Positions 38,474-46,811 of a DNA stretch of 64,000 nucleotides are shown piece after piece. Each line of letters opens with the position of its first letter. Within the stretch, counting starts at the first letter, position 1. The position numbers and the translations under genes are program-made. The stretch lies in assembly GCA_039024435.1 (NCBI GenBank), contig JBCCQH010000028.1, positions 1 to 64,000 on the forward strand, written 5' to 3'. Origin of the DNA: JBCCQH01 sp039024435 (GTDB taxonomy: Bacteria; Bacteroidota; Bacteroidia; J057; JADKCL01). The notes beneath the pieces were generated by a model. The model was given only the letters and a program-made list of their open reading frames with translations, was not told the origin of the DNA and searched no databases.

Positions 38474-38599
38474 TGAATCCGAATATCCATTGGTGCTGCT
38501 CCAGGGCCTTATCGACCAGGCTCCGGGCGGATTCCGTTTAACAATCTTGGCCCGAGTACCTTCCAACCAAGCATTGACCACACCTATTCAATACCAATC

Positions 38600-39955
38600 A
38601 TGCGCAAAATACTCTGCATACAACTGGGGCGAACCGGATTGTTCCTCGGGGACAGTTTTTGGACGGCGCTCCGCGACGACAATCGCATATTGCCTAGCGG
38701 AAAATACCGCGGGCCCCACAGGTCCAGGAGCAAGGGATACAAAAACCAAGAGGCTTACCGGATAGCTTTCGGCGAATACATGGACAAAGCGGCAAGTCGA
38801 TTGCTCGAGGTCGGCACGTTTTTTGACCAGACAAGCAGTTCGCTGTTCACCCCCCGCAGTTTGCTGATCGACACCGATCCAACGAGGCTGGAAAATGCAG
38901 CCCACTTCGTAGCGCCGCCTCACATCGACAATTGGATCATCGGCAACGAAGATGCCGATGCCAACTGGGCCAAAGGCTACCATGTCCGGGGCCCCGAATT
39001 GATCGATCAGATTGTGACCGCCGTGGAAGCGCAAACAATCGCACACGACCTCGACGGAATCATATTGTTCCATTCCCTTGGCGGAGGCACCGGTTCCGGC
39101 CTGGGAACTTTGCTGCTGGAGCGGTTGCGGGCCAGCAGAAGCTATTTTGGGACGCTGGCCACAGTTTCCGTTTTGCCATCGCCCCGCATGCAGGAAAACG
39201 TCCTGGAGCCTTACAATGCGGTGCTTGGATTGTCCAAGATCGCCAAGCTGGCCGATTTGTGCTTTCTCGTCGAAAATGAAGCCCTGCGCAACATTGCCAT
39301 GGTTCATCTGCGGCAAAAAGACCCGACCTACGCGGATCTCAATCTGGTGGCGGGCCGAGCCCTGGCCGGACTGGCAAGGCTGATCTCGAGCTTGGGACTT
39401 CCCCGGCTCAGGGGGTACTTGCGCCCCGAACGCTGGATGAACCTCATCACGGTCTCCACCGCGCAGTTCCAACCCCACGACACGTCCCTGCTCCCCCGCG
39501 ACTTACTGCAACAGGTACTCGCTGTCTACAACGGGCTGGTTGCTTTCCGGCCGGAAGACGGAAAGGCCTTGATTCGGTACTTGTTGTTTCGGGGCTCAAT
39601 TGATCGAAATGCAACCATCAAAGAAATCCGGCATCTGCGCAACCAGCTTCCTCCACCTTTCCCCGATTGGCCAACGAACTCCATGGTCCCCCACTTTCAA
39701 GACTGGGGCCTGGCGCACTTCAAGAACAACCTGACGATGGTGAGCAACCATACGGGGATCAAGATGGCGCTGGTCAGGCTACTGAAAGACTTCAATCAAT
39801 TGTACGGGAAAAGGAAGTTTGTCAGTGCTTACACGAGCCACGGCATGCCCGAATCTGAGTTCATGGAGGCGGCCCGTGCCCTCCAAGACCTCATCCAGGC
39901 CTACCAAGCATTCGAAAATCAGCAAGTTGATCGCGACGAAGACGAGGAAGAATAA
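38600..39955 (+). CDS. Tubulin-family protein A1 (alpha/beta-tubulin-like, not FtsZ)
   Basis: A 451-residue GTPase-fold protein alignable with eukaryotic tubulin end to end. Residues 1-21 match beta-tubulin position for position (M-R-x-I, I-Q-x-G10, G13, G17, F20-W21). Then come TPRSLLIDTDP, NWAKG at 122-126, the tubulin G-box HSLGGGTGSG at 158-167 (FtsZ has GGGTGTG), PSPRMQENVLEPYNAVL (T5), ENEAL at 225-229, PTYADLNLVAG, SNHTG and the H11-H12 region FVSAYTSHGMPESEFMEA at 407-424. Glu277, followed by NL four residues later, aligns with alpha-tubulin Glu254. A basic insert sits at about 38-75, and the end is acidic (DRDEDEEE). It should form GTP-dependent filaments with B1, whose gene follows after 78 bp. 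Relation to BtubA/B is uncertain. Confidence 0.93.
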   Translation: MRKILCIQLGRTGLFLGDSFWTALRDDNRILPSGKYRGPHRSRSKGYKNQEAYRIAFGEYMDKAASRLLEVGTFFDQTSSSLFTPRSLLIDTDPTRLENAAHFVAPPHIDNWIIGNEDADANWAKGYHVRGPELIDQIVTAVEAQTIAHDLDGIILFHSLGGGTGSGLGTLLLERLRASRSYFGTLATVSVLPSPRMQENVLEPYNAVLGLSKIAKLADLCFLVENEALRNIAMVHLRQKDPTYADLNLVAGRALAGLARLISSLGLPRLRGYLRPERWMNLITVSTAQFQPHDTSLLPRDLLQQVLAVYNGLVAFRPEDGKALIRYLLFRGSIDRNATIKEIRHLRNQLPPPFPDWPTNSMVPHFQDWGLAHFKNNLTMVSNHTGIKMALVRLLKDFNQLYGKRKFVSAYTSHGMPESEFMEAARALQDLIQAYQAFENQQVDRDEDEEE

Positions 39956-40033
39956 GCGGGCGCGGAGAATCCAGATACAAAACAAATTGGTGTGTACGAC
40001 CGCACCGACAACAAACATCAAACGAGAAATTCG

Positions 40034-41365
40034 ATGAGTAAGATCATACCTATACATATTGGCGAAACGGGGATCCGACTGGGAGAACGATTTTGGGAAC
40101 ACCTGATTCATCTGAACCAACAGTGGGGCCATGACGAGCTCCTGAGCCGTTTTGGTTCGGTCAACAACCATCAATATTTTCCTTACGGCATTTACGTGGA
40201 TACGGGCTACCATGGAAGGTGGCCAGGCTATTTTCCCAATGAAGATGGGTTTTATCGCAAATCCAATTTGCTCGAAGAGCATGCTTTCACCAGAAGCGGG
40301 GACACGACGGGAAGTTACGCCTATGGATTTTCCGGCGGGGGGAACCTGCTCGACAGTGTCCAGCTCTTGTTGTGGCGAATCGAGGACGAGCATCGCTACA
40401 ACCAGGAAATCGAGGGCTTTGTGCTCTTTATGAGTGCAGCGGGGGGCACCGGCTCGGGTGTAGGCGCCGCCTTGCTAGAGCAGCTCAAAAAAAGGTATCC
40501 GCAAAAGAAGGTGGTCTCCATCGTGGTGTACGATTCCGCGACCGAATCCCGTGCGCCATTGACCTACATCTACAACCAGTTGTTCCTGACGCAAAAACTG
40601 GCTGAATGTAGCGACGCAACCATCGTACTGGACAACCACGCCATCGCCAAAAAAGCAGAAAGTGCCTTCCGCAGCGCCGTCCCAAACTACACGCATTGGA
40701 ACCTGATTCTGGAAAGGGTGGTGTTCCGCATCATGGGCCATTTTTTCTCGGAACGCGACACGGTAACTGGTTTTGTGGATGCTTTTGTGCGAAAACCGGG
40801 CTGTTCATTTCTGACGGCTGCTTTCACCCCCATCCTTGGGACCGGGCAGGATCCGGTCTACGCCCGAACCGTGCAGGGAATGGTGGAGCGGGCCTATTCC
40901 TTTTCCGACCTGCTGGTGGACATCGGGCGCAAGGTGGACCGATTGGAGGATACTTTTTTGAGCTTTAGCCAAGCGGTGGGCGGCAACGATAGCGCCAGGT
41001 TGTCGGCTTCTTATATTATGTCGATGCTCGCCGGCAAAATGATCAATGCCCTCAAAGGCATGGCGTTAGGTTCCGAGCTTCCCTTTTACAAGCGCGCGGG
41101 GTCCACGCTGCAGGAGTTGCCGTACGATGTGACATTGTTGATGAACAGCCCCTCCATATTCAAAGATTTTCTGGTCCACCGCATTCTGGATCCCTTTGAT
41201 CGCTTGTACGCCCGCAAGGCCTTCGTTCACCACACCGAAAGCTACCTCATAAATGAACCGTACTTTCTTGAAGCACGGGAAAAGCTCGGTTTCCTGGTCC
41301 AGGACTACGAAACCGAAATCGAAACGGTCAACCAGATGATCGTCGACTTCCGAGACCGACGCTAG
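40034..41365 (+). CDS. Tubulin-family protein B1 (divergent partner)
   Basis: A 443-residue protein. The N-terminus again follows tubulin numbering (I7-H8-I9-G10, G13, G17, F20-W21; alpha-tubulin has SIHVGQ). FPYGIYVDTG corresponds to VPRAVFVDLEP, and GSYAYGFSGG to NNYARGHYTIG. The G-box is MSAAGGTGSG at 133-142, DNHAI at 200-204 corresponds to DNEAI, and DRLYARKAFVHH with PYFLEAREKLGFLVQDYE corresponds to alpha-tubulin's LMYAKRAFVHW and EFSEAREDMAALEKDYE. At the place of the T7 catalytic acid there is Gly. There is no acidic tail; it ends basic (DFRDRR). The ATG at 40034 is chosen over upstream non-ATG codons by tubulin alignment. It forms one transcription unit with A1. Confidence 0.88.
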   Translation: MSKIIPIHIGETGIRLGERFWEHLIHLNQQWGHDELLSRFGSVNNHQYFPYGIYVDTGYHGRWPGYFPNEDGFYRKSNLLEEHAFTRSGDTTGSYAYGFSGGGNLLDSVQLLLWRIEDEHRYNQEIEGFVLFMSAAGGTGSGVGAALLEQLKKRYPQKKVVSIVVYDSATESRAPLTYIYNQLFLTQKLAECSDATIVLDNHAIAKKAESAFRSAVPNYTHWNLILERVVFRIMGHFFSERDTVTGFVDAFVRKPGCSFLTAAFTPILGTGQDPVYARTVQGMVERAYSFSDLLVDIGRKVDRLEDTFLSFSQAVGGNDSARLSASYIMSMLAGKMINALKGMALGSELPFYKRAGSTLQELPYDVTLLMNSPSIFKDFLVHRILDPFDRLYARKAFVHHTESYLINEPYFLEAREKLGFLVQDYETEIETVNQMIVDFRDRR

Positions 41366-41505
41366 GTCTGAGGGGGCGTGTTGCACTACCGAAGGGGTTT
41401 CATCCAGTTGTTCCTGGTTGGGAAACGTGGAAACGAGCATGCGGAAGATTTATCTTTCCCTTGGCTACCTTCGGCAACGGGCTGAGCAATCCGTTGCTCA
41501 ATTCA

Positions 41506-41538
41506 GGCGGCGGCTGACCATTCGTCCGCCCTCTTTTT
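41506..41538 (+). terminator. Weak candidate terminator after tubulin operon 1
   Basis: GGCGG (41506-41510) and CCGCC (41526-41530) followed by CTCTTTTT. Only a 5-bp stem with a long loop, so uncertain. Confidence 0.3.
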
Positions 41539-41636
41539 GGGTGGGTTCCATAAGTCTTGGATCCCAGGCCATTCCGCCCCACCGTTCCTGGGCTTGCCCG
41601 CACCGACCAGCCCCCCAAAGTCATTGACCGCGCCTG

Positions 41637-41663
41637 CCCGCAAACAGGCTTTTCAATTGCGGG
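41637..41663 (+). promoter_or_regulatory. Leader inverted repeat 1, tubulin operon 2
   Basis: CCCGCAA (41637-41643), 13-base loop, TTGCGGG (41657-41663); counterpart of 38382-38410. Confidence 0.55.
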
Positions 41664-41697
41664 GCAGCATTCGTACCTTCCTGTCCTAATGCTTGTC

Positions 41698-41727
41698 GAT
41701 TGCGATGCGGATATCCCCATCGCAATC
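41698..41727 (+). promoter_or_regulatory. Leader inverted repeat 2, tubulin operon 2
   Basis: GATTGCGATGCGG, loop ATAT, CCCCATCGCAATC: 13-base arms with one C/C mismatch at pair 11; counterpart of 38444-38473. Confidence 0.65.
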
Positions 41728-41852
41728 TAAATTCACATGTCCATTGGTGCTGCTCCAGGGCCTTGTTCACAAGGCTCCGGATAGAATCCGTTTAGGAATA
41801 TTGGCCTGAACACCTTTAGACCAAGCATTGACCACACCTATTCAATACCAAT

Positions 41853-43208
41853 ATGCGCAAAATACTCTGCATACAACTGGGGCGAACCGGATTGTTCCTC
41901 GGGGACAGTTTTTGGACCGCACTCCGCGATGACCACGGTTTGAAACATCCCGGAAAGTACCCCTCCTTCCCCAAGCCTCGGCGCTTTGGGACCATCGCAA
42001 AACGAGAAGCCTATAAGAAGGAATTAGAAAAATACCGGAAAAAGAGGAGCCGTTATTTGTTCGGGATCAATACGTTTTTCGATGGCCAGGACGAGTTGTG
42101 GTACACCCCCCGCGCGCTGCTGGTCGATACGGACCCAACCATGCGGGACAATGCATCCAACTTCGCGGTTCCGCCTACCTTAGAAAATTGGATTACCGGC
42201 AATGGCGATGCCGATGCCAATTGGGCGAAAGGCTACTACAGTCGGGGGCCGGAATTGATCGACCAAATCGTGGCTGCCGCGGAAAAACCCGCCCTGGAAA
42301 ACGGATTTGCGGGCGTCATTTTGTTCCACTCCCTGGGCGGGGGCACGGGTTCCGGTCTGGGAACCTTGCTCTTGGAGCGGCTGCGGGCAGGCGGAAAATT
42401 CCGCACGATTGCCACTGTGTCCGTGTTGCCCTCGACCCGCATGCAGGAAAACGTCCTGGAGCCTTACAATGCGGTACTTGGATTGTCCAAGATCGCCAAG
42501 CTGGCCGATTTGTGCTTTCTCGTCGACAATGAAGCCCTGCGCAACCTTGCCGCCACCCTTATGCATGCGGCAGACCCAACCTACCCGGAAATGAACATGG
42601 TGGCGGGCAGGATCCTGACCGATGTTGCACGGCTGATCTCCGGCATTGGGCTTCCCCGACTCGCAGGATATTTGCTGCCAGAACCCTGGATGAACCTCAT
42701 TTCCATTTCCGCGGCGCGGTTTCACCCCCAAGACACGTCCCTGGACCCCCGCGATTTGCTGCAACAGGCATTTTCGGTGCACAACGGGTTGGTCGCTTTC
42801 CCTTCTGAAGCGGGAAAGGCGCTCGTACGGTCCTTGTTCTTTCGGGGCTCGCTCAACCACAATACCGCCATGAAAGAGCTCAGGCGCCTGCAAGACCAAC
42901 TGCCTCCGCCATTTCCAGATTGGCCCTCGAACTACATGGTCCCTCACTTTCAAACCTTGGGCCCCACCGGCCTCAAGAACAATCTGACGATGGTGAGCAA
43001 CCACACGGGGGTCAAAACCGCGCTGATAAGGCTGCTGGGTGAGTTTGATCAATTGTACCGGAAAAGGCGACACGTCGCGTCCTACACAAGCCAGGGCATG
43101 CGCGAAACCGAGTTCCTGGAGGCGGTCGATGCCATCCGTGATCTCATCCAGGCATACCAGCAAATCGAAGCTCAACAAGTTGATCGGGACGAAGACGAGG
43201 CTAAATAA
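41853..43208 (+). CDS. Tubulin-family protein A2
   Basis: A 451-residue paralogue of A1. It is identical for the first 27 residues and close to identical through the G-box (HSLGGGTGSGLGTLLLERLR), T5 (ENVLEPYNAVLGLSKIAKLA) and H12 (SQGMRETEFLEA). Differences concentrate in the basic insert at about 28-75, which is even richer in Lys/Arg (KREAYKKELEKYRKKRSR), and in the region after the nucleotide pocket. NWAKG, DNEAL and the T7-region Glu (LLPEPWMNLI) are kept. The tail is DRDEDEAK, slightly less acidic. All nucleotide-contact motifs are intact, so it is not a decaying copy. It is followed after 77 bp by B2. Confidence 0.93.
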   Translation: MRKILCIQLGRTGLFLGDSFWTALRDDHGLKHPGKYPSFPKPRRFGTIAKREAYKKELEKYRKKRSRYLFGINTFFDGQDELWYTPRALLVDTDPTMRDNASNFAVPPTLENWITGNGDADANWAKGYYSRGPELIDQIVAAAEKPALENGFAGVILFHSLGGGTGSGLGTLLLERLRAGGKFRTIATVSVLPSTRMQENVLEPYNAVLGLSKIAKLADLCFLVDNEALRNLAATLMHAADPTYPEMNMVAGRILTDVARLISGIGLPRLAGYLLPEPWMNLISISAARFHPQDTSLDPRDLLQQAFSVHNGLVAFPSEAGKALVRSLFFRGSLNHNTAMKELRRLQDQLPPPFPDWPSNYMVPHFQTLGPTGLKNNLTMVSNHTGVKTALIRLLGEFDQLYRKRRHVASYTSQGMRETEFLEAVDAIRDLIQAYQQIEAQQVDRDEDEAK

Positions 43209-43285
43209 GATGAAGATAAAGAAGTGGCTCCAGGCAGAAGGTAGACACGCACGGCAACGGCAATGAAATTCAAACACAAAAACCA

Positions 43286-44605
43286 ATGAAAAAGATCATA
43301 ACTATACATATTGGTGGGACCGGGATCAGTCTGGGAGAAAGATTTTGGGAATACATGTTTTACCTGAACCGAAAGCAGAGCGAAAGCGAAGTTCTGAATC
43401 GGTTTGGCTGGATACGCGGTGTTCATTATTTTCCCTACGGCATGTACGTGGATACCGGCTACCTTGGAACCTGGGGAGTAGATTATCTAAATAAAGACGG
43501 TTCTTATCGGCAGTCCCATTTGCGCGGAAGTCTTGCTCCTACCACGGGCTGGGATACAACAGGAAGCTACGCCTTTGGATTGTCCGAGGGGGGGATCTTG
43601 GCGTACCGTATCATTCGTTTATTGAGAAAGATCGAGGACAATGAGGAAATTGAGGGCTTTATGCTCTGTATGAGTGCGGCGGGGGGCGCCGGATCTGGTA
43701 TAGGAGCCGCAGTTCTGGAACGGCTCAAAATGATCTATCCCGAGAAAAAAGTGGTCTCTTTGGTGGTTTACGATTCTGTGAGGGAATCTCGTGCGCCATT
43801 GAGCTTCATCTACAACCAGTTGTTCCTGACACAAAAACTGGCCGAATTCAGTGACGCAACCATTGTACTGGACAACCATGTCATCGTCAAAAAGGCAGAA
43901 AGTGCCTTCCGCAGCGCCGTCCCGAACTATTGGCGTTGGAACCAAATCCTGGAAAAGGTGGTGTTTCGCATCATGACCCAATTTTTCTCGGAATACAGTA
44001 CTTTGCCTGGCTTGGTGGATACTATGGTACAAAAGCCGGGCTGTTCATTTCTGACGACTTCTTTCACCCCCATCATTGGGATCGGGCAGGATCCGGTCTA
44101 CGCCCAATCGGTGGATGGAATGCTGGACCGGGCCTTTTCCTTTGCTGATCTCCTGGTGGACATCGGACGCAAGGTGGACCGGCATGAAGATACTTTCTTG
44201 GGCGTTAATCAAATCGTGGGCGGCAAATCTGGCGACAAGGTGTCAACTTCACATGCTGTGTGGATGATCACCAACCAAAGGATGAATGCCCTCAACATCT
44301 GGCCCGCGATCTCAACCCTCCCACTTTACAAACGCACCGGGTCCAAGCTGCAGGAACGGCCTCACGATGTGACATTGTTGATGAACAGCCCCTCCATATC
44401 CAAAGATTTTCTGGTCCACCGGATTCTGGATCCATTTGATCGCTTGTATGCCCGCAAGGCCTTCGTTCACCACACCAAGAGCTATTACTTAAATGAACAA
44501 CACTTTCTTGAAGCACGGGAAAAGCTCGGTTTCCTGGTCCAGGACTACGAAACCGAAATCAAGACGGTCAACCAGATGATCGTCGACTTCAGAGACCAAC
44601 GCTAG
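43286..44605 (+). CDS. Tubulin-family protein B2
   Basis: A 439-residue paralogue of B1. Key elements are kept: HIGGTGISLGERFW at the N-terminus, GSYAFGLSEGG, MSAAGGAGSG as G-box (Thr of B1's GGTGSG replaced by Ala), DNHVI, KPGCSFLTTSFTPIIG and the C-terminal DRLYARKAFVHHTKSY with FLEAREKLGFLVQDYE. The GGAGSG change touches the loop that contacts GTP phosphates, so B2 may bind nucleotide differently from B1. Gly again replaces the T7 acid. B1 and B2 are more diverged in the middle (residues 60-125 and 290-330) than at the ends. It is the last gene of the tandem array. Confidence 0.88.
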   Translation: MKKIITIHIGGTGISLGERFWEYMFYLNRKQSESEVLNRFGWIRGVHYFPYGMYVDTGYLGTWGVDYLNKDGSYRQSHLRGSLAPTTGWDTTGSYAFGLSEGGILAYRIIRLLRKIEDNEEIEGFMLCMSAAGGAGSGIGAAVLERLKMIYPEKKVVSLVVYDSVRESRAPLSFIYNQLFLTQKLAEFSDATIVLDNHVIVKKAESAFRSAVPNYWRWNQILEKVVFRIMTQFFSEYSTLPGLVDTMVQKPGCSFLTTSFTPIIGIGQDPVYAQSVDGMLDRAFSFADLLVDIGRKVDRHEDTFLGVNQIVGGKSGDKVSTSHAVWMITNQRMNALNIWPAISTLPLYKRTGSKLQERPHDVTLLMNSPSISKDFLVHRILDPFDRLYARKAFVHHTKSYYLNEQHFLEAREKLGFLVQDYETEIKTVNQMIVDFRDQR

Positions 44606-44831
44606 GTCTGAGCGGGCGTTTTGCACCACCGAAGGGGTTTCATCCAATTGTTCCTGGTTGGGGACGAATGCGATCCAGCGCGATTTGATTCCCAGCATCT
44701 ACTTAGGAGATCGTGTGTGCTTCCCGCAATGATTTCCCGGAAACGCAAACTGCCAAAATTGCAATGGCAACAACTTTGTGAGTTCATTTTGAAGGTAGCG
44801 CAAGGGTTGATTCGAAAGAAATGATATCCAT

Positions 44832-46580
44832 CTACTTCCGCTTCCCCTTGGCCTTCTTTTTCTTCCTGGCTTTCTTCGCCCCTTTGGCTTTGGGCTTCTT
44901 GGGGTAGCGCGGGCGGGTATTTTCCCAGGGGCGTCCGCGGTGGTGGCCGGAGGGCGCGGGGCCCTGATCGCGGTTCACGCGCAACATCCGGCCATCGATC
45001 TCGATCCCGTCGAATTTCTCCCCGAATCCCGCACTCTTCGCCGCGGCAACATTGAAAAATGCGCAGTTCTTCTTCAGCGCCACTTGCTGGATGAACTTGC
45101 GCTTGACCCCGGAAACATCGGACAGGAAGTGGATCAGATCGGCTTTCGTGACGCCATCGATCATGCCCAGGTTGATGAAGAACCGGTGCGCCTCCGCCGC
45201 TCCGGAATCGCTTCCCGATTTTCCCGCGCGGGGCTCTTTGCGGCGCGGCCCACCGCCCGCATTCAGGTCCCCCTGGTTGCCCTCCTGCAGCATCAGGTGG
45301 TCCAATTGCGTGCTGATGAGGCGCTGGAGCAGTTCTTCCTTGGTCAGCTCGGCGAACTGATCGCCGAGGGAGGCGAGGACCGACTCCGCCTGGGCGTGTA
45401 CCTTCGTGTTCACGATCAGGTTCGCCCAATTGTTGATGCGGCGGGACAGCACCTCCGCCGCGCTCGGGACCTGCACCTTTTCAAATTGGATGCGGATCCG
45501 GCGTTCCAGGGCCACGATCTTGCGCTGCTCGCGCGGATTGATGAAGGCCAGCGAGATGCCTTTTTTGCCCGCCCGCCCGGTGCGGCCGCTGCGGTGGGTG
45601 TAGTACTCCATCTGGTCCGGGAGGCTGTGGTGCAGCACGTGCGAAAGGTCCTTGACGTCAATCCCGCGCGCGGCAACATCGGTGGCGATGAGCAACTGCA
45701 TCGAGCGGGCCTTGAACAGCTTCATCACCTTGTCGCGCTGCTGCTGGGACATGTCGCCATTCAGGGCGGCGACGTCGTAGCCGATGGCCCCCAATTCCTG
45801 CGCAATTTGCTCGGTCTCGCGCTTGGTGCGGCAGAAGAGCACGCCCCGCATCTCGGGGTGAATGTCCAAGAAGCGGCGCAAAGCATCCAGCTTGTCCGCC
45901 ACCTTCGTCACGACGTACTGGTGGGTGATGTCCTTGTTGCTGATCTCGGTGGAATTCACCACCACTTCCAATGGCGCTTGCATGTACTTGGTGACAATCC
46001 GGCGAATTGCGGGCGGCATAGTGGCGGAAAACAGCCAAATGGCCCGCTCCTCCCCCGTGTGCTCCAAAATGGCATCGATGTCTTCCTTGAAGCCCATGTT
46101 CAACATCTCATCCGCTTCGTCGAGCACCACGTGCCGAACATTTTCCAGATGGACGGCATTGCGGCGAATCAGGTCGAGCAAGCGACCGGGCGTGGCCACC
46201 AGGATTTGTACGGGCCGGCGCAGTGCCTTGATCTGCTTGGAAATGGGCTCACCGCCGTACACCGCCAGGATGTGTACGCTTCCGTTGTTCCGGGAGAAAT
46301 CTTCCAACTGCTGAGCAATCTGCTTGCCCAGTTCGCGGGTCGGTGCCATAATCAGGACCTGGGTGGCCTTTTCCGTGGGGTCAAGTAGATCCAGCAAGGG
46401 CAAGCCAAAGGCGGCCGTCTTGCCGGTTCCCGTTTGGGCCAGTCCGATGAAGTCCGTTGCTTCGTTTTCCAGCAGCATAGGAATAGCCTGGGCCTGGACC
46501 TCCGTCGGCGTTTCGAATCCAATCTGCTCCAGCACGTCCAGGATGGTCTCCGAAAGACCGAGTTCTTTGAATGTATGCAA
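44832..46580 (-). CDS. DEAD-box RNA helicase, DbpA/DeaD-type
   Basis: ATP-dependent RNA helicase of about 582 residues. Motifs in order: Q motif (F-KELGL...GFETPTEVQ), AQTGTGKTAAF, PTRELGKQ, TPGRLLDL, VLDEADEMLNMGF, SATMPP, ATDVAARGID and HRSGRTGRAGKKG. A DbpA-type RNA-binding domain follows (FINLGMIDGVTKADLIHFLS, RVNRD), ending in a Lys/Arg-rich tail (KKPKAKGAKKARKKKK). Such enzymes act in ribosome assembly or cold adaptation. The start is uncertain: no ATG matches the family N-terminus. TTG at 46580 gives the expected HTFKELGLSE, whereas an ATG at 46658 adds 26 unfamiliar residues that would cover a promoter-like TACCTTCG at 46600-46607. Confidence 0.93.
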   Translation of the reverse strand: MHTFKELGLSETILDVLEQIGFETPTEVQAQAIPMLLENEATDFIGLAQTGTGKTAAFGLPLLDLLDPTEKATQVLIMAPTRELGKQIAQQLEDFSRNNGSVHILAVYGGEPISKQIKALRRPVQILVATPGRLLDLIRRNAVHLENVRHVVLDEADEMLNMGFKEDIDAILEHTGEERAIWLFSATMPPAIRRIVTKYMQAPLEVVVNSTEISNKDITHQYVVTKVADKLDALRRFLDIHPEMRGVLFCRTKRETEQIAQELGAIGYDVAALNGDMSQQQRDKVMKLFKARSMQLLIATDVAARGIDVKDLSHVLHHSLPDQMEYYTHRSGRTGRAGKKGISLAFINPREQRKIVALERRIRIQFEKVQVPSAAEVLSRRINNWANLIVNTKVHAQAESVLASLGDQFAELTKEELLQRLISTQLDHLMLQEGNQGDLNAGGGPRRKEPRAGKSGSDSGAAEAHRFFINLGMIDGVTKADLIHFLSDVSGVKRKFIQQVALKKNCAFFNVAAAKSAGFGEKFDGIEIDGRMLRVNRDQGPAPSGHHRGRPWENTRPRYPKKPKAKGAKKARKKKKAKGKRK

Positions 46581-46811
46581 TGTGATCTTTATTAGGTCGC
46601 GAAGGTACACAAAAGGTGGCGATTCGCCGGCATGGCCGGAGGAAAAGGGAATCGGCATTTCCGTAAGACCAAGGAGGAACTTCCAGTCCTCGGGAACCAG
46701 AATTGGAGCCCGGTCCACGGCCCCGCAACCAACAAAAAGATCTCATCTCCCCTTTCGCCTCACTCCACAAATCAATAAATTCCCCATCGAAGACCCAAAG
46801 CCCAATTCAAA

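Larger units (their letters stand above)
38284..38599. promoter_or_regulatory. Leader region of tubulin operon 1
   Basis: No protein gene. From about 38382 to the A1 start this is a diverged copy of the sequence before A2 (41637-41852), with two preserved inverted repeats and a nearly identical last 30 bases (AGCATTGACCACACC then TATTCAATACCAAT). No TAnnTTTG box is evident; weak candidates at TACCTTCC (unit 1) and CACCTTTA (unit 2) align with each other. Confidence 0.6.
41366..41852. promoter_or_regulatory. Spacer between tubulin operons: 3' flank, unique stretch and leader of operon 2
   Basis: 41366-41426 repeats the sequence after B2 (44606-44666). 41427-41636 is unique and includes a weak stem-loop with T-run. 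41637-41852 repeats the leader before A1. No gene is supported here. Confidence 0.65.

Noticed and set aside
41400..41720. Minus-strand open frames in the spacer between the tubulin operons
   Set aside because: They are mirror images of repeated flank and leader sequence, with no family similarity and no start signals.
43619..44032. Antisense frames inside tubulin and other genes
   Set aside because: Codon pattern and conservation support the sense strand; the antisense translations are His/Gln-rich shadows.
38600..44605. FtsZ, TubZ or plasmid-segregation tubulin as the identity of the four proteins
   Set aside because: GGGTGSG with NWAKG, EPYN and a tubulin H11-H12 end do not fit FtsZ or TubZ, and no centromere-like iteron array or TubR-type regulator is adjacent.
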